Assembly (NCBI GenBank): GCA_009760855.2
Contig: WPIO01000026.1
Span: 124,001 to 188,000 of the forward strand
DNA from: Cristatella mucedo
Taxonomy: Eukaryota; Bryozoa; Phylactolaemata; Cristatellidae
Direction: 5' to 3'
DNA: 64,000 nt
Part shown: piece by piece, positions 35,961 through 64,000 of the stretch
Layout: every line of letters starts with the position of its first letter
Numbering within the stretch: position 1 is the first letter of the stretch
Position numbers and translations under genes: made by a program
The notes under the pieces: generated by a model
The model's database searches: none
Seen by the model: the letters and a program-made list of their open reading frames with translations, nothing else
Told to the model about the DNA's origin: nothing

Positions 35961-37125
35961 ATCATTTAGGGGCAAGATCACCCACGAAAATATGCCAGTA
36001 CACGATAAAATAACACGTGCAAAGTTGAAGGTTTTTTGAGAAAGGTGTATAGTTTTCGGAAGCTGCGAAAAGTTTAAGGTTTGGTTTAGCCTGCTTTAAT
36101 TTAATAGTCGCTATTTACTGGAGGTCTTTTGAGAGAGAGAGAGAGAGTGAGAGAGAGCTATAGGGGTTTCAGAAGCTGTGCAAAGTTGAGGGTATGGGCA
36201 GGCCTGCTTGAACTAATGACCAGATTTACACCAGACTGCCATAACAACAGTTACATTGAGCCCCAACTACATTATGAATGGCATAAGATGTGCTATAATG
36301 GTAAGGTAGGCTCTATATTTAAATTAAAAAAGGCTTATTGCTAAGGGTGGTATATGTACTTCTCTCCTCTCCTCTCTGACTGTGCATTTTACGGTGGATG
36401 TGCCTACCTCCCGAATCAATCGGTGTCGACTATGTTTTTGTTCCCTCTTGCCGACTAGTTATGCCAGGCACACTTTAAAGTGAGCTCTCTGAGCATAGTG
36501 GGTGTTAATTTCTGTACATGTTTCATGGCTTCTAGGCAATCCAAATTCAGAGAATGAATTGTAGGATGGATTTGCAAAGATTCTTTGGGGCGTAGGCTTC
36601 CTTGATAAGAAAGAGGGATCATTCTTTATCTTCTCAAGAACGCACCTGTAAACAAGAAATTAGAGCAGCGCAGCCTTAGCACAGCACGCCGTCTTCTTCC
36701 GTTTTTGAAAAGTACAGGCCCACCCAACCGAAAAGATATTTGAAGTCCGACACCACATCTAGCACCCGCACTTCAAGCAGAATACTCATAGATGAAGAAG
36801 TTCATCAACAGCACCTACTCAAAGGCTCCGCAGGAAATTTTTAGTTCTCCAGATTTTTTTTATTGCACGAAGCGATGCTTCGAAATTGATCAAGATTTAG
36901 TGGAAGGAGGCTTTCTATCTGGGAGAGAGATGCAGGTGTTGGATTTTGGCTGATGTCGACCGGGCAATGCCCAGAGAAAGAGTGCGGACTGGCCGCCAAA
37001 TCCCTCGATTTGCATGTCTCCCACCATAGACTGCCATAGACAGTATAGACATAGACATAGACTGCATAGCTGCCACAGTTTCTGCTCTGTGTTGCCGAGG
37101 ATCACGGGTCACAGTTTCTGCCTCT

Positions 37126-37195
37126 AAATGTGAATATTTGCATTAGTATTGCTCTAAACTAAATGTGAATATTTGCATTAGAATTGCTCTAAAAT
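37126..37195. repeat. 35-bp tandem duplication
   Basis: Two adjacent copies of AAATGTGAATATTTGCATTA..TTGCTCTAAA with a few differences. Confidence 0.9.
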
Positions 37196-37429
37196 ACTGC
37201 ACCTCTGCCACTACCAAGCCCGTGCAATCGCGAGACAAGTTTGCTGCTCCATTCTGGTATTGCAAAGCTTCTGATTGAAAACTGTGTTGCCAACCGGGGA
37301 TCCTCCTACTAACCAGCTTCCGTGAGTCTTGTGTGTGCTTTTTGCATGCTTGTCGTTGCAAGATATTCTTGTGCTTCTGTATGCTCACTGAATCAGGCTC
37401 TTCACTGACATTGGTTATTGCTTCTCTTA

Positions 37430-37510
37430 CAGCGAGTTGTTAAGCACTCGATTAGAGATTAGGTTCTCTCAAAGTGCTGTACACAAAACATATTCTAATT
37501 ATTACAACAG
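37430..37510 (+). repeat. LINE A 3' tail, diverged
   Basis: TTAAGCACTCGATTAGAGAT, then TAGGTTCTCTCAAAGTGCTG and TACACAAAACATATT. Confidence 0.6.
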
Positions 37511-38394
37511 ACTTGGCCGAGTATACCTGTTGGTTGTCACCCAAACCCATGATCCATCTTGAGGTTATTATTTACGTGCATGATCTGCAAGTGCTGTAAA
37601 GTACATGTCTGCTTGTGCATGCTGTGTACACACCTCGCACTGGACGTGGGATTTGTTGGGCAATCTCGCTTTTTTGGTAGACTGAGAAATCCTGCAATCG
37701 TAGCTTTGGAGCCCTGGTGCCTACCGACTATATCGGTTCAGTTAATGCTTTCCCTCCCTCAGGTTCACGGTTGGACCGATCAGGCCACATTCCTCCAGTG
37801 CAGCTTCTGCATTGTACGCGTGCTCTTTAACTGTCCGGTGGTAAGGTAGACTGCAAAGACTAATGGTGGCTAATTCAGGCCACTGGTAAGTTACGATCTG
37901 CCGGCAGGGAGGTCGGAGCTAGTAATAGCTAATTTATTTAGTTCCAGGGCAGAACATTGCGCACTGAGACTGGTAGAACTGGTGCAATGAAAAGGGATAA
38001 CGTCGAACTGAATCCCCATATTCCTTCTTGTGAAACTCAGCTTAGGCTGAGCACCTTGGCTGCAGCAGGCAAGCACTGACCTTTGGATGGCATGGTGTCT
38101 TACTGCCAGCAGTCTGGCGCACCGTCCGCAGCAGCCTATATCCACTGGCACACCGAGGAGGCTTGCCTGTGAAACATCTTTGCTGGGGCCTCAACCATTC
38201 TGTTTTTAATAGCAACGAGGTGCTCACTGCCTGTGGACTTGTTTGGCCGAGTCATATTAGCTCCGTCTCGGAAGCTGACAATCTTGCCACTTTATGGAAG
38301 TTTGCTATCTTGCTAGGTGACACAAGTGTGCCATCTAGCTGTGTGATGGACTTTCACACTTTAATTAGTAGAGATAATAAGAGTAAGACATTTG

Positions 38395-38565
38395 CATAAC
38401 ACTCTAATAGGAGAGCTTGAAGAGTATCATTCTAGGTAATTTACATGTGCTGCAAAGGAAGCACATCAATCAGTTAGTGATAGCATGGGGCAGTGTCTTC
38501 AGGCATAAGCATGCAAAGGACAATTCACTTGGACCCAAAAAATGCTGTGAGGAGCAGGTTGGTTT
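38395..38565 (-). repeat. LINE A fragment, minus strand
   Basis: GGTAATTTACATGTGCTGCA, AAGGAAGCACATCAATC and GCATAAGCATGCAAAGGACA follow the order seen at 39840-40060 and 59505-59670. Confidence 0.6.
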
Positions 38566-39055
38566 CAGCTTCTTCCTTTAAATGTAATCAGCGCGATTTG
38601 GGTCGGCTCTCACCATCTGCAGCATATGATTGGCACCGTTTGCCCAGCTGTTTTTCATAACTTCCAGTTCCTCTAAAAAAAAATAATAGCAACACACTGT
38701 AGGTCTGCCACGAGACAGCTCTTGTTTGCTCATGCACTCGGTGAACTGCAACCCGAGGCAGCTGTCAGATGTCGTGCACAGCCGCTCGATCGCCGGTGAC
38801 ACTGGGGACTAGGTGACACTGGGCAGCACCCCCTTATCATCCGTGGCTCTGACATTAAACTGCCGAAGTGGGACTGATGTGCTTGACGAGCTCTCTCCTC
38901 TCTCGCGTGACTCAACTCTCGAGTCGAACTGAACCGGTGTGGCTGCGCCGTACAGCCTGTAGGGGGCGCCACACGCTGCAACTTCGGCTTGCTAGCAAAA
39001 GCTGAAGAATGCAACCGGTGCGAGACGAGACGCAAGCTAGCACGCCCTAGTGGCC

Positions 39056-58829
<19,774 letters not shown>

Positions 58830-59457
58830 GTATGCCATTTTGACTTGTGTTTTTTTTATTTAGTTAAGCTGTAATGCTTGTCAGTCTTAGTGTTTACTAA
58901 TTCAAATCATGCCCTGCTCGACCAAGATGAACGATACAAGCTTGGCAATGTCGTGTTTGATTGATGCCGCATTGTATGCTGCCAAGCATAATGTAGAGTG
59001 TAGGAGTCTTTCACTAACTCTGCAATTTATGACGACAGAAGGATTGGGAGATTAAGTTATCGGGTTCGTGGGTTGCATTCCTATAACTGCAATGAGTTTT
59101 TGCATTCGACCTTCTCTGCCCATTAAATTGCTTTATACGAACGGTGTAGCGCACTAACCCTGCTGCTGTTGGTACAGATTAGGTAAGCTGTTCAGCGATT
59201 ATCATTGGTAGCACCATTCACTCCCTGAGTGGCAGCTGAAGCTGGATTCAGATGGCCCATTTCTCTCTGTTACAACTGGTGATTCCAGGATTTCTACCGG
59301 CAGTGTCATCTAGAACTAAGGGACAGGAAATAGAGGAACCGAGCTTCCTGATACCAATTAAGTAAACCCTGCTACATCATTATTGGCTGAATCGGTCTGC
59401 TCGGCCAATTCTGGTGTCTGGTTGACCAATCACAAGCGTCGCCGGTTTTGTCATGGA
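58830..59457. other. 3' of the last placed ORP exon, no exon found
   Basis: It should be ORP intron. I saw no frame encoding the expected PFYGGK continuation. Confidence 0.4.
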
Positions 59458-60760
59458 TAATAAGGCACTTGATAAAGCACCCTCAGAGAACTCAATCTCT
59501 TCCTAGGCGCTTTACATTTGCTGCAAAGGGAAACGCGATTGAATCGTGAGTAACATCACTTGATAAACAACATGAAAAACGTGGTTAGGGGTGACATGCA
59601 CAGGGTCAGCATGCAAATTTGGTTAGTGGCAGCAAGCACAGTGTCAGCACGCATAAGCATACGAAGGACGAATCACAGGGACCCACTAAATGCTGTCCTA
59701 AATAGGTGTGTTTTTAAGTTCCTTTTAAATGTGGTCAGGTCAGGGGATGTTCTGCCGCAGGTCGGGAGGGAGTTCCAGGCTTTGGGAGCATACGAACTAA
59801 ATGCACGGTCTCCAAAGGATTTAAGGTTTGTACGAGGTATTTCTAGACTGTTGGATTCCGAAAAGCGGGTGGTACGATGCTTGGCCTGATGGGGGAGTAT
59901 GTCGGAGAGATAGGCTGGAGCCATAGAATGAAGGGACCTAAAAGTGAGCGACAAAACCTTGAAGTCAATCCGTTACTTGACTGGTAGCCAGTGCAGGTCG
60001 GCGAGAAGTGGAGTAATGTGGCAACTGCGTTGCTCACGACAGACAAGCCTAGCTGCAGAGTTTTGCACCAGCTGCAATCGCCTGATCGCACATGCTGGTA
60101 GGCCAGTAAGCAGTGAGTTGCAGAAGTCGAGACAGGATGTCGCGAATGCATTGACCAACTTATATGTGGTATCCTTATCTAAACAAGCCCGAATTTTAGC
60201 AATGTTATGAAGCTGAAAATAGGCAGATTTGACTGTGGAGCTGATATGGCCGTATACCGAGAGGTCGCTTTGGAATATGACACCTAGATTTCGAGCTGAT
60301 TACACAGGAGATATGCTTGCATAGCCCGTTTTGAGCGGCAGCCTTTCCAATTTCTGAATCACACTGGGTTTGCCCATAACTTGTAAAAAGTTAGTTTTAT
60401 CATCGTTTAGTTTTAGAAAATTTGCTGGCATCCATGTGCGGATGTCATCATTACATGCAGCAAGTGAGTTGAGTGAATTTGAGGTGCTCGAAGGCTGGGA
60501 GGGATCAAAGCAAAGGTACAACTGAGTGTCATCCGCATAGAAGTGAAAGCCTAGATTGTGCTTGGCAATCAATCAGCAAGAGGGAGAGTATAAACCGCAA
60601 AAAGAACCGGACCTAGCACGGAGCCCTCAGGTACCCGATATTTCAGAGGTACTTCAGATGATCTTTGTCCATTCACGTCAATACTCTGGGGTCTGCCACT
60701 GAGATAGGACCTGAACCACTACCTTCTGCTCCGGCACGTCTAGGGCTCAGTAGATTGTAC
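59458..60760 (-). mobile_element. LINE A copy (CR1/L2-type non-LTR retrotransposon), 5'-truncated and frame-broken
   Basis: On the minus strand from 60735: WFRSYLSGRPQS, VPEGSVLGPVLFAVYTLPL, then FHFYADDTQLYLCFDP (RT catalytic motif), MPANFLKLNDDKTN, CLDFCNSLLTGLPACAIRRL, then HITPLLADLHWLPVK, PRTNLKSFGDRAFSSYAPKA and WNSLP. These run in at least three frames, so the RT is dead. The 3' end has the shared tail and starts near 59458. No endonuclease domain is in the copy. The clade call rests on remembered motif spacing. Confidence 0.88.
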
Positions 60761-60782
60761 CATGATTGATTGGCTTAGTAGT

Positions 60783-60832
60783 TGATGTTAGTTAGTTGGT
60801 TAGTTAGTTAGTTGTTAGTTAACATAGTTGAT
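60783..60832. repeat. (TTAG)n-like short repeat
   Basis: GTTAGTTAGTTGGTTAGTTA and neighbours; an imperfect simple repeat. Confidence 0.7.
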
Positions 60833-60957
60833 GTCGTTAGTATCATATTTCCCACAATAGTATGTTAGCTTGGACTGCCACCTACAATAGGTGGCCGTCT
60901 GTCCGGATGACTCCACAGCCAAGAATCTGCCACGCATAGACTCCTGAATCGGCCACT

Positions 60958-61128
60958 GTATATAAATATATATATAATGCATTTGTATAGCTCCTTTAGA
61001 GAACTTAATCTCTATTCAGGCACTTCACATATGCCCTCACCCCGACCAAGGCAAGGCTGAGCTCGAGCCCACGACCTCAGCCATGCCTTGGTCGGGGCGA
61101 GCACTTTAACCACTGTGCCAAACCAGTA
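60958..61128 (-). repeat. SINE1 copy, minus strand, well preserved
   Basis: In reverse: ACTGGTTTGGCACAGTGGTT, AAAGTGCTCGCCCCGACCAA, GAGGTCGTGGGCTCGAGC, then the tail AGTGCCTGAATAGAGATTAA, GTTCTCTAAAGGAGCTATAC. An extra inner repeat of the CCCCGACCAAGGCA segment makes it longer than the copy at 57191. Confidence 0.88.
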
Positions 61129-64000
61129 ATGCAATGTAAATGTAAATGCACAAAGCCGGCAAATCGCCGGCTCCACAAACTGACGAATGGGGCAGTGTAA
61201 ATCAGCTTTAGGCAGCACACATGGCAACCGCGAGTTGCAAGCTTCGGTCCTGCTTCTGCCTTGCAGTGGCTCCTTTTTTTGGCTAAGGGTTCTACTCTCT
61301 TTTCGCGCATCATCCGTGATATCTGAGTTGCTTCATCAGTAGCCGGTATGCATATGGGGCGAAGCGAGTGTATAAGAAAGAAGGCTGCCGAGCCTGCCTA
61401 GCTGTTATGGGCCACTGGTGGTGGCCGATTGAGAGTCGTGGGAGTGACCACGTGCAGCTAGATTCCATCAAAGAAAGCTGCCCTCTTCAGTGCCTAATTA
61501 CTTCTTGATGACCGAGGGCCCAGCTCTGTTGCAGGCGACGGTACTACTGAGAGACTTTATTGCTGGGTGGAGAATGGCTGTCTCCCGTGGGCTTGCTGTT
61601 GCTGCCCTACATTCGTATCTGTTGCATCCTTTATGGCACTGCAAGAGAACCAAGCTGCGTGGCCACATATATGTGCGTATCTCGATCTCTTACTTCATAA
61701 AGCCGCTATGACCAGCACCGAATTTGCTATGAATAGGCACCGCAGTAGCTATGGTGGCAGACTGGCCTGTAGCAATTGCTGGATTCGGCTCCTGCAGCCT
61801 GGATCCAAGGTGCTACACTGCCCAGCAACTGCTCCGAGTCGTACGGTTTGATCCAAGCATGCTCCTATTGCAGTCGTAGGGGGTAGGGGCTTTTGTCCAC
61901 AAAGTACTTGAGCCATTTGCAAACTGCTTGTATTCACATTCCATGTACTCAGGAAGTGTATTGACCATTGTTGATCTGCACAAACTGCTAGGCAATGGGT
62001 AAAGCATTGATGTAAGCTTAGCACTGAAACAAGCTGTTGATGCATTCAGAAATGGTGCCAGAATTAAGCCGCAGTGTATGACAACTTTTTACCATTTGCT
62101 AGAAGCAGCCAGTCACTGGTAGGCTGAAGGGGCACGATGAGTGGTGAAGCTTCCGAGCACGATCCTTCGATTTGGTCCAAGGGGGGTCCCCGCGACCCGT
62201 TGGCCCCCCATCCTAGTGGATGTGCCAGCTTCTTGAGCCCATCAGAAAAGAAAGTGCTTAGCCATTTTGTCTTCCTGCATGTCCTGTAGTTGCTGTAGAG
62301 TAATTTATTCCTACCTCCTCAATGCTGTATCCTCGTCTATGCTACCAGCCACCGGCCAATTATCGGATGGACCTTTGAACTTTTTTAATTAATACAAAGT
62401 TCTTGATTAGCTCTTTTTGGAAATATGAGGGTTTAGCTGCTGTGTCACTACTTGACCAAATGTTCCTAGATGGGGACTGTAGAAGGGAGGGGAGCTGAAG
62501 TTAATCAAGCTATCCCGATCTAATATTTGCCTGGCAGCAGCCTCCTTTTATGGGTCCATGTACAAAATCTAGGCAGCTCAGAAGGAGAACAGTAGGTATG
62601 GAATCTAGAGGGCTAGCAGTATTTCTAGAGTGGGATATGAACTTTTGAGGTAAGGGTAGCAGTGACAAGCTTTTGAAGATGGGATGAGAGGTAAAGCAAG
62701 GAGAAGAGGGGGAAAATTCGAGTGTGGATGTTGCTTTTGGAATGGCTTCTCTGATATTGTCTATCTGGATCACGGAGAATTAATGAAATCCATCTGCTGA
62801 ACTGCAGTGGAGGATTGCTGGATAAGCTGGAGCATCTAAGAGATACAAGTAGTTGATAGTCGATGTCAGAGTTTTCGGACTGTGAATTCGGGGCTCATTG
62901 TATCCTAATAGAATCTCTTTAACTAGGTTGGATTAATGTGATCTACAATAACTCTTGCGTGCCAGCCTGATGGACGGTGAGTTCTGATTTTGTGTGATGC
63001 TTTTTCAAGCTCCATAATCTTAGCTAGCCTAACTCAGCTGTAAACTACAGGGCGTCTGGATGGGGGCATACACTGTGCTCAGTGAGAGGATCAAACTCTT
63101 TCATAACATTGGCTAGCATCGAATTGTCGAAAGCTACAAGTGAAGGAAGATTGGATGAAGGATTGAGCTTGAGAGGAGAATATGCTACTTTATTGCAGAC
63201 TGCACTATTATCAAGAGTCTTAAGGTTTTTCGATTTATAGATTAAATTTGACAGCGAAGCAGACATGGGTGGTCAGATGTGCAGAAGTAATAACATGAGT
63301 TGACTGCTTGCTGTTGTGGGAGAGCATATAACAGAGAGTGAGAGGACCCCAATATGCTAAAAGAGCCAAGAGAAAAGAATAGTTCAGCAAACATACAAGA
63401 TTCAATGCATTCACAGGGGTCGGTTGGATTATAAAAGTGAATTGTAGAGTCGTCTAATGTGAGAATGTGTAAATTCTGGAGCACAGAATCGAAGCAAGGT
63501 CAGGAAGCCCTATGGAAAGTAAGTCTTTGTAATTGACGGTGATTGTTTGCTGCTACCATAGGCCACTTATTCAGAGCACGAAATTCAAAGGGCCAGTCGA
63601 GGCATCAGCAATGGCTTGGAACTGACTAAGCAAGGAACAATTGGCAACGGCTGCTCGAACCCTGATTTTCAGAGACGTTGGGGTTTGGAGGAAAGAGAAG
63701 GCTGTGGGCAGTTAAGCGATTTCAATCAGGTTTTGTTCATCGATAACCACATTACTTATCATAAGAGGTTTATGGCATATTGGATGTGCATCTAAAAGGG
63801 CACTTTAAGATTGGCCACCGGGACTGCCGTAGCTTGATGAAAATCAAGTTATAGTAGTTCACTGCTCTGTTAGCAGAGGAACGTAATGGGCTGTTAGTAA
63901 CAACGCTAGGCAGGAGAACACGCTTGGGCAACTAGTGATGCTATACACAGCATGCCAGTAAGACCACTTGCTAACAAGACCCAAAATCAAGCATGGCCAA
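61129..64000. other. no gene recognised
   Basis: Frames here (for example 61490-61851 plus, 62510-62773 and 63242-63484 minus) have no recognisable domain. If the ORP gene continues, this is intron. Confidence 0.35.

Larger units (their letters stand above)
32505..39055. other. intergenic region between LNX and ORP genes
   Basis: No supported gene. It holds retroelement fragments (34180-34300, 35055-35110, 35820-35960, 37430-37510, 38395-38560) and a tandem duplication at 37126-37195. CpG-rich sequence lies near 32500-32900 and again just upstream of the ORP start (38880-39055). Confidence 0.4.

Noticed and set aside
60300-60572. Functional reverse transcriptase around the YADD motif
   Set aside because: The surrounding RT motifs lie in different frames with stops between them; it is a dead, truncated copy.
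61725-61780. SYGGRL-like frame as the next ORP exon (expected PFYGGKL)
   Set aside because: The available acceptors give the wrong phase and flanking residues do not match.

Overview
This is eukaryotic, almost certainly animal, DNA. Coding sequence comes as short exons (about 30-400 bp) joined by introns of 0.1-5 kb. The recognisable genes belong to animal families, and the space between exons is full of non-LTR retrotransposon remnants, tRNA-headed SINEs and long (CT)n, (GA)n and (AT)n microsatellites. The phylum cannot be fixed from the window; an invertebrate metazoan with a repeat-rich, medium to large genome fits best.

Layout. (1) 1-16 kb: repeats plus two phase-compatible exons of an unrecognised minus-strand gene (7394-6989 and 4602-4357; proline/alanine-rich, then hydrophobic), probably continuing left of the window. 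(2) 16.5-28.4 kb, minus strand: a complete 12-exon LNX-type gene (RING finger, two TRAF-type zinc fingers, four PDZ domains). All exon phases agree; the total is 1,827 bp, or 608 residues plus stop. (3) 28.4-39 kb: intergenic, CpG-rich in part, with a 73-bp tandem duplication. (4) 39.1-58.8 kb, plus strand: an oxysterol-binding-protein-related gene of the ORP10/ORP11 type. It has a PH domain, a linker and a lipid-transfer domain with the EQVSHHPP signature. Fifteen exons are placed, one PH exon is not found, and the C-terminal exons lie beyond what I can place. (5) 59-64 kb: a decayed CR1/L2-type LINE copy, a SINE and unassigned sequence.

The LNX and ORP genes are head-to-head (divergent), about 10.7 kb apart by their predicted start codons. 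No functional link follows from that: LNX proteins are ubiquitin ligases that bind partners through PDZ domains, and ORPs move lipids at membrane contacts.

Two LINE families (called A and B here) and two SINE families (called SINE1 and SINE2) recur many times. SINE1 ends in the same 3' hairpin motif as LINE A. One LINE A copy sits inside a SINE2 copy, flanked by a short target-site duplication. Two introns appear to use GC rather than GT donors. No CRISPR array, prokaryotic operon, rRNA gene or true tRNA gene was seen.
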